Notes under the pieces: model-generated
Databases searched by the model: none
The model's input: only the letters and a program-made list of their open reading frames with translations
Told to the model about the DNA's origin: nothing
Program-made: the position numbers and the translations under genes
Part shown: positions 1 through 8,794 of the stretch, piece after piece
Layout: each line of letters opens with the position of its first letter
Numbering within the stretch: position 1 is the stretch's first letter
Assembly: GCF_000521215.1 (NCBI RefSeq)
Contig: NZ_KI928930.1
Coordinates: forward strand, 305,572-355,448
Reading direction: 5' to 3'
From: Labrenzia sp. DG1229
Lineage (GTDB): Bacteria; Pseudomonadota; Alphaproteobacteria; Rhizobiales; Stappiaceae
Length of the DNA stretch: 49,877 nucleotides

Positions 1-137
1 GGGATCGGAAAAGTTAAGTTTTCACATTACCTTAACAGGAAAGTGAGGCAAGGTGTTCATCGTGCATGCAGACCGGAGTTGACGGCAAAGGGGCTATGTG
101 CCCATTTCCCCGGATCTTGTCAGTCTGAAGGTGTTGC

Positions 138-1418
138 GTGTCCCAGCCCACCAGCGCATCCGGAGCTCTTTCCGGTCTCGTTGTCCTCGATTTGTCCCGC
201 ATATTGGCCGGGCCAACCTGTTCGCAGGTCCTCGGTGATCTCGGTGCGGAGATCATCAAGATCGAACGACCCGGCCGCGGTGACGACACACGTGGCTGGG
301 GTCCGCCGTTTTTGAAGGATACTGATGGGAACGAGACCGCCGAAAGCGCCTACTATCTGTCGTCCAACCGGAACAAGTCGTCAGTCGCCATCGATCTCGC
401 CAGCGCCGACGGCCAGAAACTTGTCGCGGATCTCGCAGCCAGGGCGGACATCCTTCTTGAGAATTTCAAGGTGGGCGACCTGAAGCGGCGAGGGCTCGAC
501 TACGACACGATCCGGAAAATCAATCCTGGTCTGATCTATTGTTCGATCACCGGCTTCGGACAAACCGGACCCTATGCGCATCGCGCCGGGTACGACTTTC
601 TGATCCAGGGCATGGGCGGGATTATGTCTCTGACCGGATTTCCGGACGATGAAGGCGGCACGGAGACCAAATGCGGGGTCGGCATTGCGGATGTGATGTG
701 CGGCATGTACGCGGCGGTTTCCATCCTTGCCGCCCTCAATCACCGGAATGGGTCGGGTGAAGGCCAGCATATCGATATCTCGCTCCTGGATGCGCAGGTT
801 TCCTGGCTGATCAATCAGGGTGCCGGGTTTCTTGTCTCTGGTGATGTGCCAGGCCGGCTTGGCAACGGGCATCCGACTATTGTTCCTTACGAAACGTTTC
901 CCGCAAGCGATCAGTCATTCATCATTGCCGTTGGCAATGACACCCAATTCAGGAAGTTCTGCGAAGTTGCAGGAGCGCCTGAACTGGCGGATGACCCGCT
1001 CTATGCAAGGAATGCTGACCGGGTCCGCAACCGGAAGCAGCTGGTGCCATTGATCCGCCGTCTGACGATCGAAAGGACTGCCGCAGAGTGGATCGCGCTC
1101 CTGGAGGCAGCGAGTGTGCCTTGCGGACCTGTAAACAATCTCGGTCAGGTGTTTTCCGATCCGCATATCCTGGAAAGGAACATGCGGATCACGCTGCCGC
1201 ACCCGCTCAGCGGTTCTGTCGATCTGATCGGATCGCCCATCAATCTGGAAAAGACACCGGTTAGCTATGACAGGGCTCCACCGATGCTCGGAGCCGACAC
1301 TGCGGACGTTCTCCAGCGGCATCTCGGCTTGACCGAAGAAGTTTTGAAAGACCTTTGTGCCAAGGGCATTCTGGATCTTGGAAGCTCATCTGACAAAAAG
1401 GACCAAACAGCCAAATGA
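138..1418 (+). CDS. CaiB/BaiF (class III) CoA-transferase
   Basis: A 426-residue protein of the formyl-CoA/carnitine-CoA transferase family, which moves CoA between carboxylic acids through an enzyme-aspartyl thioester. The N-terminus has the family core (VVLDLSRILAGP, then DLGAEIIKIE at about 33-42), and the motif DISLLDAQ carries the expected catalytic Asp218. The length is normal for a single-domain member. The GTG start at 138 is preceded by AAGG at 128-131 with six bases between, which supports it over in-frame alternatives. The stop overlaps the next start in ATGA, so it is translationally coupled to the ThDP enzyme. That pairing recalls formyl-CoA transferase with oxalyl-CoA decarboxylase, but the substrate cannot be read from sequence. 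Confidence 0.93.
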   Translation: MSQPTSASGALSGLVVLDLSRILAGPTCSQVLGDLGAEIIKIERPGRGDDTRGWGPPFLKDTDGNETAESAYYLSSNRNKSSVAIDLASADGQKLVADLAARADILLENFKVGDLKRRGLDYDTIRKINPGLIYCSITGFGQTGPYAHRAGYDFLIQGMGGIMSLTGFPDDEGGTETKCGVGIADVMCGMYAAVSILAALNHRNGSGEGQHIDISLLDAQVSWLINQGAGFLVSGDVPGRLGNGHPTIVPYETFPASDQSFIIAVGNDTQFRKFCEVAGAPELADDPLYARNADRVRNRKQLVPLIRRLTIERTAAEWIALLEAASVPCGPVNNLGQVFSDPHILERNMRITLPHPLSGSVDLIGSPINLEKTPVSYDRAPPMLGADTADVLQRHLGLTEEVLKDLCAKGILDLGSSSDKKDQTAK

Positions 1419-3031
1419 CAACGGGCGCGGACGTTATTGCCGGCAAGCTATTTGCCGCCGGCTGCCGACATGCTTTCGGAATTCCCGGTGGCGAGGTTCT
1501 GGCCCTGATGCAGTCCCTGGACCAGGTTGGGATGAATTTCGTGCTGGTGAAACACGAAAACGCCGGTGGGTTCATGGCCGAAGGCGGCTGGCATGCCGAT
1601 GGCGCGCCGGGCGTGCTTCTGGCGACGCTCGGTCCGGGTGCGGCGAATGCCGTCAATGTCATTGCCAATGCATGGCAGGACTGTGTTCCTCTAGTCTTCC
1701 TGACGGGGTGTGTGGATCACGGCGAGGCGGAGAGCTATACCCACCAGGTGTTCGACCATCAGCAACTGTTGCGCCCGATCGTCAAGGCAAGTTTTTCTGC
1801 GCGTCTCGGTGCGCTGGATGTGATGATGGAAAAGGCTCTTGCCATCGCACTCGATGGACAGCCGGGTCCGGTCCATATCGATGTCCCGATCCGGGTCGCC
1901 GAAATGGAGACCGAGGAAGAATGGTCAAACACATTCCGATCAACACCGGTCGGATCCGCGCCCGCTGCGGGATCCGATCTCGAAACGGCCATCGATCTGT
2001 TTGCAAAGGCGGAACGGCCGATTGCGATTGCCGGTGTTGATGCGGTCAATGAAGGCGCTTCAGCCGGGATCAGCGAGTTCTGCCGGAAGTTCCGTGTGCC
2101 TTTGGTCACGAGTTACAAGGGCAAGGGTCTGCTCGATGAAAATCATTCGCTTGCACTCGGCGGTGCGGGGCTTTCACCGAAGGCGGACGGACATCTGCTG
2201 CCGCTGATAAACGAGAGCGACTGCATTCTTCTGCTTGGCTATGATCCGATCGAGATGCGTATCAACTGGCGCGACCCATGGAACGCGGACGCAAATGTGA
2301 TCGATGTGACCCCGGTTCTCAGAACGCACGGCATGCACAGCGTATCGGCAACATTGCGAAGCGCTATTGCGCCCGTTCTGGACGTGCTGGGCGTAGCAAG
2401 AGATCCGGAGCGCCGCTCATGGGAAAGTGGTGAACCGGCGAAAGTCCGACAGGAACTGGACGCTGCATTTGCGCCGGAGAAGGACGGCTGGGGACCGGGA
2501 ACCGTCTTTCACACCCTTCGCGATGTCATGCCGGCCGACACCGTGGCAACGGCGGACAGCGGAGCGCACAGGATCCTGGCCAGCCAGATCTGGCGATGCC
2601 CGTTGCCGCGTCAGATGCTGCAATCCTCCGCCTTGTGCACAATGGGATGTGCCGTTCCACTGGCCATGGGGCACCGGCTTGTCGAAGGCGCTTCACCCGT
2701 CGTCGCCTTTGTCGGCGATGCCGGTCTGGAGATGTGCCTGGGCGAGCTTTCGACCCTTCGGGATCTCAATATTCCGGTCATCATCTGCGTGCTCGTCGAC
2801 ACCAGCCTGGCACTGATTGAATTGAAACAGCGCGGAAGCCAGCGTCCGAACGTGGGTGTCGATTTCGGCGAGACCGATTTCCCCGCCGTTGCCCAGGCCT
2901 ATGGCGGTCACGGTGTCTGGATCGACAGTGCCGACGACTTGCAGCGGGAAGCCGCGCAAGCTCTGGAGCGGGATGGCTTCACGGTACTCGCCTGCCGCAT
3001 TTCACGCCGGGCTTATGACGGCGCCTTTTGA
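1415..3031 (+). CDS. thiamine-diphosphate-dependent enzyme (acetolactate synthase-like)
   Basis: A 538-residue three-domain ThDP enzyme (Pyr, central and PP domains) of the acetolactate synthase / oxalyl-CoA decarboxylase / benzoylformate decarboxylase superfamily. The ThDP-activating glutamate is Glu48 in VKHENAGG, and GPGAANAV follows. The cofactor segment near the C-terminus begins GDAGLEM and ends VLVDTSLALI, so the usual GDG...NN motif is altered (GDA, and Val-Asp for Asn-Asn). The Asp could still bind the metal. The gene starts inside the stop codon of the CoA-transferase, so both enzymes probably act on one CoA-linked substrate. Acetohydroxyacid synthase for branched amino acids is unlikely, because no small subunit lies nearby. 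The exact reaction is unknown. Confidence 0.9.
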   Translation: MTTGADVIAGKLFAAGCRHAFGIPGGEVLALMQSLDQVGMNFVLVKHENAGGFMAEGGWHADGAPGVLLATLGPGAANAVNVIANAWQDCVPLVFLTGCVDHGEAESYTHQVFDHQQLLRPIVKASFSARLGALDVMMEKALAIALDGQPGPVHIDVPIRVAEMETEEEWSNTFRSTPVGSAPAAGSDLETAIDLFAKAERPIAIAGVDAVNEGASAGISEFCRKFRVPLVTSYKGKGLLDENHSLALGGAGLSPKADGHLLPLINESDCILLLGYDPIEMRINWRDPWNADANVIDVTPVLRTHGMHSVSATLRSAIAPVLDVLGVARDPERRSWESGEPAKVRQELDAAFAPEKDGWGPGTVFHTLRDVMPADTVATADSGAHRILASQIWRCPLPRQMLQSSALCTMGCAVPLAMGHRLVEGASPVVAFVGDAGLEMCLGELSTLRDLNIPVIICVLVDTSLALIELKQRGSQRPNVGVDFGETDFPAVAQAYGGHGVWIDSADDLQREAAQALERDGFTVLACRISRRAYDGAF

Positions 3032-3043
3032 TGAAGATGAAGC

Positions 3044-3075
3044 AGGTGCGGCCGGCTAACCGGCCTGCACTGTTT
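3044..3075 (+). terminator. hairpin terminator after CoA-transferase/ThDP operon
   Basis: GTGCGGCCGG (3046-3055), loop CTAA, then CCGGCCTGCAC (3060-3070), with a single bulged T on the right arm and TGTTT after it. It begins 15 bases past the ThDP enzyme stop. The T-run is short, so termination efficiency is uncertain. Confidence 0.6.
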
Positions 3076-3190
3076 CAAGACGGCTGCCATGTGTAAGCAG
3101 TTCCGGTGTTGTGACCCATAAGGTCGGGTGTTGCGACCGCGTCCCGGTCACAATCGATGCCGACCTCCGGCGCCAAATCGCGAGTGCCCG

Positions 3191-4081
3191 TCACGCTCTG
3201 GCTTCGCGTTCCATGCGGTCCGCCCAGGCATCGGCAAGATCGGCGAGTACCGTCTTGAACTGGCGCTTTGCCGCTGTTTTGAACAATGTCCTCATGAGAA
3301 GGTTGCCCTTTGGCGTGGCTTCGATGTCGATCGTGAACGTCGAGCCATTCTCCTGTGGCACGACCGACCATGCTCCGTGGAGTTTCGAAATCGGATAAGG
3401 GTAATCGTCCGCCTCTGTGTGTATGCGAAACCCGAACGCGTGACCTTCATCGAACAGATCGCAGGTTTCGAGCCAGTTTTCTCCCTTTAGGCCGTAACAC
3501 CTGCGCTGCATGCCTTCACCATTTCCTGCGACAACCTCGACCTTGGATATGTTGTCGGCCACATCGGCGTAGCGGGGATGGTCTGTCATGACTTTCCAGA
3601 CAATATTCCTGGGCGCATCGACTGTTCGACTGACCTTGGCGAAAAGTTTGTCGCCGGAGGACTTCACGGTGGACTGGCTGAGAGGGGCAACAATTTTACG
3701 GGCACCAAGAAATTGGCCGATTGCGAAAATCGCGACGAAAACAGCCACGGCGACGATCGCCAGCAGTCCAGTCCCCGAAAACAGTTGGCCACCAAACGCC
3801 ATCAGCAAGATGCTGGCCAGAACCCAGCCGGTATCCATTGCGGTGACCAGCAGCACCTGACCCTTGGCAACGAAGCGGTCCGTCGCCATCAGGGTCAGAT
3901 CGAGTGCGAACACGATCAACCCTGCACCCAGAATGCGCAAGGTGAGGTTCTGCCATCCGGCGGCGTCAAGGAACAGGATTTCGGCGGCAAAGCCCGGCAG
4001 GAATAGCAGGTTCGCTCCGGTAATCAGCGAAAAGGCCGCGTTGAGCCCGAGAAAGATGCGGGCGGTTCCTGAGTTTTTCAT
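3191..4081 (-). CDS. SRPBCC-family protein with N-terminal membrane domain
   Basis: A 296-residue protein in two parts. Residues 1 to about 130 form four hydrophobic segments with short loops. Residues about 145-296 read as a START/SRPBCC (polyketide cyclase-like) ligand-binding domain, starting at FAKVSRTVDAP and including the typical WKVMTDHPRYAD and later WADRMEREARA. The SRPBCC half probably faces the cytoplasm and binds a hydrophobic ligand. It is divergent from an XRE/MmyB-like regulator across 115 bases, so that regulator may control it. The fusion to a membrane domain is unusual and gives no known substrate. Confidence 0.85.
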   Translation of the reverse strand: MKNSGTARIFLGLNAAFSLITGANLLFLPGFAAEILFLDAAGWQNLTLRILGAGLIVFALDLTLMATDRFVAKGQVLLVTAMDTGWVLASILLMAFGGQLFSGTGLLAIVAVAVFVAIFAIGQFLGARKIVAPLSQSTVKSSGDKLFAKVSRTVDAPRNIVWKVMTDHPRYADVADNISKVEVVAGNGEGMQRRCYGLKGENWLETCDLFDEGHAFGFRIHTEADDYPYPISKLHGAWSVVPQENGSTFTIDIEATPKGNLLMRTLFKTAAKRQFKTVLADLADAWADRMEREARA

Positions 4082-4128
4082 GGTGAAGTCTCGCTCGTCA
4101 GTTATCGATCGCCGGCAATCCTGCTGTT

Positions 4129-4142
4129 GAAGAAAATTCTTC
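4129..4142. promoter_or_regulatory. candidate operator GAAGAA-AA-TTCTTC
   Basis: A perfect inverted repeat, six bases per arm with a two-base spacer, between the divergent SRPBCC gene and the MmyB-like regulator. The position suits a site bound by the neighbouring HTH protein. No experiment or family consensus was used. Confidence 0.35.
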
Positions 4143-4196
4143 TCAATTACATTGGAGGTAATAGACCTGTGTGCAGTTTTCGGTCAGGAAAGGGAA

Positions 4197-4997
4197 ATGA
4201 GCTACAATCCGAACATGAACGAACCGACATTTCCTGGGTTTTTGAAGAATTGGCGACTGCGGCGCAGGCTTTCACAATTGGAGTTGTCGCTGCAATCTGG
4301 CATGTCGCAACGCCACATCAGTTTTCTGGAAACGGGAAGATCCAATCCCAGTCGTTTTGCAATTGTGCAATTGGCAGAAGCGCTGCAAATGCCCGCGGCA
4401 GAAGTCGATGCCATGCTGCTCTCGGCGGGGTTCGCCGCCAAGTCATCGCGCAATGGCTGGAACGGCTCCATTCAAAGGGCAGTTGAGGCTTCCGTTGACC
4501 ACGTTCTCAAAGGACATGAACCCTTTCCGGCAGTTTCAATCGACCGGATCTGGAATTTGTTGAAAGCGAACGAAGCCGCACAAAGGTTCTTTGCGCTGGC
4601 AGGCGCGCGCGGCGACCGCAATCTGTTGCGCGAGATTCTCGCACCCGGGCCGCTGCGAGAGCGCATCGTGAATTGGCAAGAGACCGCCCGAGCGCTGCTG
4701 AGGTTGCTGGAGCTGGAAATCACACGCCGTCCCCATGACCGAGAGGCACATGCGCTTTTCGCCGAGTTAAGGTCGTTCGACGGAGTGGATGAACTTTTGT
4801 CTCATCCCAGTTCAGGTGTGAGTGCGCCTGTGCTGACAATCCTGTTTCGGATCGAGGGAGCCGAGCTGGAGTTGTTTTCGCTCATCGCGACGATCGGCAT
4901 GAGTGCGGACGCGACGCTTGATGACTTGCGGATCGAAACTCTTTTGCCGGCAAATGATGTAACGCGTGACTGGTTCCAGAACCGCTTCATGCAATGA
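4197..4997 (+). CDS. XRE-family regulator with MmyB-like ligand domain
   Basis: A 266-residue transcriptional regulator. The N-terminal HTH_XRE domain (about residues 10-65) contains RRRLSQLELSLQSG, then SFLETGRSNPSR, the signature of the class that carries a C-terminal MmyB-like PAS-type domain. The C-terminal part (about 90-260, including AVEASVDHVLKGHEPFPA) matches that domain, which binds fatty-acid-like ligands in studied members. The ATG at 4197 is preferred over the upstream TTG at 4152 because AGGAAAGG (4186-4193) lies just before it. It is divergent from the SRPBCC membrane gene, its likely target. Confidence 0.88.
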   Translation: MSYNPNMNEPTFPGFLKNWRLRRRLSQLELSLQSGMSQRHISFLETGRSNPSRFAIVQLAEALQMPAAEVDAMLLSAGFAAKSSRNGWNGSIQRAVEASVDHVLKGHEPFPAVSIDRIWNLLKANEAAQRFFALAGARGDRNLLREILAPGPLRERIVNWQETARALLRLLELEITRRPHDREAHALFAELRSFDGVDELLSHPSSGVSAPVLTILFRIEGAELELFSLIATIGMSADATLDDLRIETLLPANDVTRDWFQNRFMQ

Positions 4998-5152
4998 CCG
5001 CCAATGGTTGCGGGCTCGCTGGTTGCGAATTCGGGTGTTGGGTAAACAAACATGAAAACGCCATGACCTGAAATTGCGCAAGCAGCAGCGTTTTCAGTCC
5101 ATGTTTGCGAGGCGAACTGGAGACCTGCGAGCATCGCCGTCAATGTCGCGAC

Positions 5153-5554
5153 TTACGGCAACACTGCCGTGCCTTCGATTTCGACCAGAAATTCGGGCAG
5201 TGCCAGGGACTGAACACCAAGCCAGGTATTGGGAGCCGGCGTGACGTCTCCCCAAAATTCTCCAAGGGCCGTGCCAACCGGTTCGAGTTTTTCCGGCGTG
5301 TGGTTCACGACATAGGTCCGAAGACGGATCAGGTGTTGCGGACCGAGGCCCTGATCGGCGAGCACGGTCTTGAGATTTGCCAGGCACTGCCGGGCCTGAG
5401 CATTCAAATCATCGCCACCCACAAGTTGACAGTCCTTGTCCCAGGCGACTTGTCCGGCGAGGTGCAACAGGCGTCCGGGTTCAGACACAGCAGCATGGGA
5501 AAACCCCCATTGAACGCTGTTATAGAGAGTGTCGGGATTTATGCGGTCGGACAT
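5153..5554 (-). CDS. RidA/YjgF family protein
   Basis: A 133-residue protein of normal RidA length. It has the family pattern HLAGQVAWD near residue 32, QARQCLANLKTVLADQG at about 53-69, and the terminal VEIEGTAVLP. RidA proteins hydrolyse reactive enamine/imine intermediates from PLP enzymes. The Arg in LIRLRTYVV is the usual carboxylate-binding position, although specificity is uncertain because this is one of several subfamilies. The start at 5554 is set by AGAGG seven bases upstream; longer reading upstream in the same frame is not protein-like. It stands alone with no clear operon partner. Confidence 0.87.
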   Translation of the reverse strand: MSDRINPDTLYNSVQWGFSHAAVSEPGRLLHLAGQVAWDKDCQLVGGDDLNAQARQCLANLKTVLADQGLGPQHLIRLRTYVVNHTPEKLEPVGTALGEFWGDVTPAPNTWLGVQSLALPEFLVEIEGTAVLP

Positions 5555-5880
5555 GGGAACCTCTTGTTTGAACCAATGCGGCGTTGGCTTTCGGCATCTA
5601 TCTGACCGGCACGGCGTTTGGCGATCTTGAACGCAAAGTCCACTACGTGTCTCAGAACCAGTGTTCGCACTTGGATGTTGTTCTGCCGGTCGTGCGACTA
5701 TTCTTGACCGCCGCAACGCATTTGACCAGCCCCCGGGTTCTGGATGTCTGGCAATCCTGTCCCGAACTTGAATCGCGTGATGAGTGGAATGGGAGCGGCA
5801 ATGCTGTCCAGAAGCTGTCGCCGCTCCCACGATCTTGCTGTTTCCGGTTGGGGACGTGCCTTGGGAAGACGCCCGAATAC
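5555..5880. other. gene-free interval, 326 bases
   Basis: It lies between the start of the RidA gene and the end of the VPLPA-CTERM gene. It holds the RidA ribosome-binding site at the left and one inverted repeat (5791-5828). I see no coding region on either strand. Confidence 0.6.
5791..5828 (-). terminator. possible hairpin terminator of the VPLPA-CTERM gene
   Basis: GGGAGCGGC (5791-5799) and GCCGCTCCC (5820-5828) form a nine-base perfect stem with a 20-base loop, about 50 bases downstream of the minus-strand stop at 5881. No T-run follows on the minus strand, so this may be a Rho-assisted or processing structure. Confidence 0.4.
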
Positions 5881-6495
5881 TCAGATCAGCCGATCGGCAT
5901 TTGAATGTCCCGGCTGATCGCGGCGGGTTTTGCCGACCCGGAAGCCGAACAGACCTGTGACGGCGCCTGCCAACAGGAAGCCCGCAGCTGGCAGCGGCAC
6001 GGTGGTTGGTGTCGTGACGGCATAAAACTCATCCACACGCGCCTGCCGCAGAATGCCGACTGCGCCAAAAACCTCCGTGCCGAACAGAGAGAGGGAAGAG
6101 ACATCAAATGATCCTGCAAGGCCTGTAATATCAACGAAGCCTGAGCGGGGTATCCTTGCCGGGTCGCCTGGTCCAAGGACGCCCGGAAGGAAATCCGAGA
6201 GACTTACCGGGATCCCTATCGTTGGATCAAGCGCGGAACCGTCCGCATCCAAAGTCGTGAAAAGCAGCGGATTGAGGCCTTCGTCCAGAATACGAATCCC
6301 AACTGCGTCGGCACCGCCAAACAAATCCGCAGAGAACAGCCTGAGCAGAAATGAGGTCGGCTCCAGTTCCATTGCTCCGAATGTGGGAAACGCATAACTG
6401 CCACGGATCGTGTCACCAGGGTTGACAGGAATCGCCTGGGCAACGCCGGAGTAAAGCATCAATATCGAAGCAAAGGTGATAAGTCGCTTGAACAT
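5881..6495 (-). CDS. secreted VPLPA-CTERM sorting-domain protein
   Basis: A 204-residue exported protein. A Sec signal peptide lies at residues 1-22 (MFKRL, a hydrophobic core, ending VAQA). The mature part is rich in Gly, Asp and Ser. The C-terminus has the sorting signal VPLPAAGFLLAGAVTGLFGF followed by basic residues, the VPLPA variant of PEP-CTERM. That signal is known to direct proteins to exosortase-type processing and the cell surface or matrix. No exosortase is in the window. The start at 6495 has AAGGAA seven bases upstream. It is followed upstream by another secreted protein gene with which it may be co-transcribed. The precise role is unknown. Confidence 0.85.
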   Translation of the reverse strand: MFKRLITFASILMLYSGVAQAIPVNPGDTIRGSYAFPTFGAMELEPTSFLLRLFSADLFGGADAVGIRILDEGLNPLLFTTLDADGSALDPTIGIPVSLSDFLPGVLGPGDPARIPRSGFVDITGLAGSFDVSSLSLFGTEVFGAVGILRQARVDEFYAVTTPTTVPLPAAGFLLAGAVTGLFGFRVGKTRRDQPGHSNADRLI

Positions 6496-6524
6496 ATGTA
6501 AATTCCTTTTCGTGAAAATGGCGG

Positions 6525-7190
6525 CTAATTTGCGCGGGACGCCGGTGCCGCAAAAATGGCGTCCTGGATCAGGCGACACTCGTTGGGTCCTTCAATCCCG
6601 TCTGCCTTTGCAGTGTCGGGGAAGGGAGGCGGCAGGCTGTCGCCTCTGCACCCGCCGCGATAACTTGTCAGCATCGATGCCGAAATCTCTGGGATCAGCG
6701 GACCGTGGTCATTCAGAACCAGGTGAATCTCCGCCTTTGACGGCGCGTCGAAACTCTGGTCGAACCACCCGTCTTTGACATCACCGGAGGGCAGAAAGGC
6801 CGCAAAGGCAGCGGTTCCGTCCGGCTGGTTGACGACCCCGTCCGCGTATACAATCTGCGTTCCGACCTCTACGGCCCGGCCGATGACATCTTCCGCTGTG
6901 CAGGGAGACGCCGAACAGTTCTCCGGCTTCGTCATGATCACCCACCACGCAGTGGTCACGTGGCCCGGCGTGAGGTCGGATGTGCGCATGGTCATCGTTG
7001 CTCCGTCGGTGCTGCGCAACAGCCGGGCTTCTGCATCCAGGATGTGCACCGCCGGGGTTTCCGCCGTCGCCATATGTTCGACAGGTCGCGAGGCAATTGC
7101 CCCGTCTACAGCGAGGGAAGGGGATCCAAGGCAAGCGGCACAGGTGCCGGCCAAAAAGATCTGTCGGAAAAATCTGAGGCGTTTGGCCAT
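6525..7190 (-). CDS. secreted protein of unknown function
   Basis: A 221-residue protein with a Sec signal peptide at residues 1 to about 28 (MAKRLRFFRQ, hydrophobic stretch, SLAVDG). The mature protein contains TTAWWVIMTKPENC and a Cys pair (NCSASPC), then GVVNQPDGTAAF and a Cys-bearing segment SYRGGCRGD. The cysteines suggest disulphides in the periplasm or outside. I do not recognise the family. The start at 7190 has AAGGAA eight bases upstream; the longer reading frame to 7355 overlaps the next gene and is less likely. It lies 29 bases upstream of the VPLPA-CTERM gene on the same strand, so the two are probably one operon. Confidence 0.72.
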   Translation of the reverse strand: MAKRLRFFRQIFLAGTCAACLGSPSLAVDGAIASRPVEHMATAETPAVHILDAEARLLRSTDGATMTMRTSDLTPGHVTTAWWVIMTKPENCSASPCTAEDVIGRAVEVGTQIVYADGVVNQPDGTAAFAAFLPSGDVKDGWFDQSFDAPSKAEIHLVLNDHGPLIPEISASMLTSYRGGCRGDSLPPPFPDTAKADGIEGPNECRLIQDAIFAAPASRAN

Positions 7191-7239
7191 CGCGTGTTTC
7201 CTTTCTTTTGCGGTTGAATTCTTTTCGACTTCCTGGTGC

Positions 7240-8646
7240 TCACGGCTCGTCGGTCGAAGCGTTCGGCGCAATATTCTGGTTGGACCTGAAAAGGTTATGC
7301 GGGTCGTACCGGCGCTTGATCGACGTGAGTCGATCGAGGTTGCCGCCATATGCACTGGCGGCGTGCCCAGAAGGTTCGGCGATGAAATTCACGTAAGAAC
7401 CGGGAACTGCATGGTCAGCGATTCGTCTCGAGGCGGATTTCAGCCATCCGGTCATGGCAGTGTCTGTCGAGGGGTCGCGCCAGCGAACTCCAGGTGTTGA
7501 AACGAAGGGAATATCGCGGTGAGGAAACGCGGTCGTGTTGTTACCGGCGTCCGCGATGGCACCGCCCAGAAGACAGATAAGCAGCTCTGATTCCGGGGTC
7601 GGCAGTTCTGGTGCCATATCGACCAGTGTGTCGATCAACGAGGGCGTCAGCGCACGATGATTGTGTGTGCGCCAGTAGTTTCGCGCACCAAACTCGTAGG
7701 TTTGGTCGAGAAAACTTTGCGCCTCCGTGTAAGCGCGTGGCGCAAAGGCGCTGCCGATCGGCTCGACGCCGCCGTAAAGACGCCGCACGACGCTGTATCC
7801 CGCTTCGGGTGGTCCTGTGAAAAACTGCATCAGTGTCAGCAATTTCGCCCCATGAAGATTGTTCGGTAGGGCAGGTGTTGCAGGCGCTGTCATCAGGTTG
7901 GCCCAGACACAGGCTTCGCGGGGCAGCATCGGGGCGTGTTCGGCGTAGGCTGCCAGAACCGTCCTTGCATCTTTCAGGGCAAAGAAAGTGGGTCCGAAAA
8001 GGACAGTTGAGTCGAGTGCGTGAAGCTGGAACGTAAATTCGGTTACGATCCCGAAATTGCCCCCACCACCGCGAATGGCCCAGAAGAGGTCGGTGTTCTC
8101 GTCGCTTGAACACGTCACGATTGATCCGTTGGCAAGAACGATTTCGGCGGACAGAAGATTGTCGACAGCTAGCCCGTGCAGCCTGGCCAGCCAGCCGAAG
8201 CCACCGCCAAGAGTAAGTCCGGCTACGCCGGTCGACGAAACAACGCCACCGGGTGTCGCCAGGCCCTGTGTTTGTGCAGCTGCATCAAACTGCCTCCACG
8301 TTGCACCGCCGCACACGCGCGCAGTCCGGTCAACTGAATTGATCCGGACGCTGTTCAGCGCCGACATGTCGATCATCAGTGCGCCATTTGCTACCGCTGA
8401 ACCTGCGATATTGTGGCCGCCGCCTTTCACGCACACGGCCAGTCCCCGCTCTGCTGCCGTTTTGACGGCACAGGAGACATCTTCCGGGTGGCGGGCCGGC
8501 ACAATTGCTATCGGTTTGCGGTCAATTGCGGCGTTCCAGACGTGTCGTCTTTCATCAAATTCCGGATTGCCTGGAAAAACGGCATCAGAGCCGAGACGCG
8601 CTGCAAGCAAGTTCAGTCGAGGTTTTCCCATGATGCCATTTGCCAT
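7240..8646 (-). CDS. FAD-binding oxidoreductase, berberine-bridge (BBE) family
   Basis: A 468-residue flavoenzyme related to 6-hydroxy-D-nicotine oxidase and other BBE-like oxidases. The PP-loop GGGHNIAGSAV holds His78, the expected covalent FAD attachment. The site of the second cysteinyl link in bicovalent members reads VVSSTGVAG, with no Cys, so FAD is probably attached only through His. The C-terminal BBE motif YDPHNLFRSNQNI is complete. The substrate is unknown; sugars, alkaloids and phenols are all used by relatives. The HxlR regulator on the opposite strand, 148 bases away, likely controls it. Ribosome-binding signals do not decide between the ATG at 8646 and another five codons in. 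Confidence 0.9.
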   Translation of the reverse strand: MANGIMGKPRLNLLAARLGSDAVFPGNPEFDERRHVWNAAIDRKPIAIVPARHPEDVSCAVKTAAERGLAVCVKGGGHNIAGSAVANGALMIDMSALNSVRINSVDRTARVCGGATWRQFDAAAQTQGLATPGGVVSSTGVAGLTLGGGFGWLARLHGLAVDNLLSAEIVLANGSIVTCSSDENTDLFWAIRGGGGNFGIVTEFTFQLHALDSTVLFGPTFFALKDARTVLAAYAEHAPMLPREACVWANLMTAPATPALPNNLHGAKLLTLMQFFTGPPEAGYSVVRRLYGGVEPIGSAFAPRAYTEAQSFLDQTYEFGARNYWRTHNHRALTPSLIDTLVDMAPELPTPESELLICLLGGAIADAGNNTTAFPHRDIPFVSTPGVRWRDPSTDTAMTGWLKSASRRIADHAVPGSYVNFIAEPSGHAASAYGGNLDRLTSIKRRYDPHNLFRSNQNIAPNASTDEP

Positions 8647-8794
8647 TCGTTGCCATTCACTGTCGGCAGAAGTCTGTCGCGAATTTCCGGCACAAAAAAC
8701 TCATGAATGTGAAGTAACTACAGATTCCGGAGTTGTCCGAATTCGGGGTGCGCCGTACTCTTTCAGTTCTGTTGCAGGATGTGAGGAGTGCCGG

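Noticed and set aside
1..137. GTTAAG-N12-CTTAAC repeat (13-18, 31-36) and a TTGACG (79-84) before the first CoA-transferase
   Set aside because: The repeat is short and no matching -10 box lies at the right distance, so I do not call an operator or promoter.
8057..8794. Long open frame in front of the HxlR gene on the plus strand
   Set aside because: It is antisense to the well-supported FAD oxidase, has no protein-like pattern, and a strong ribosome-binding site supports a start at 8795.
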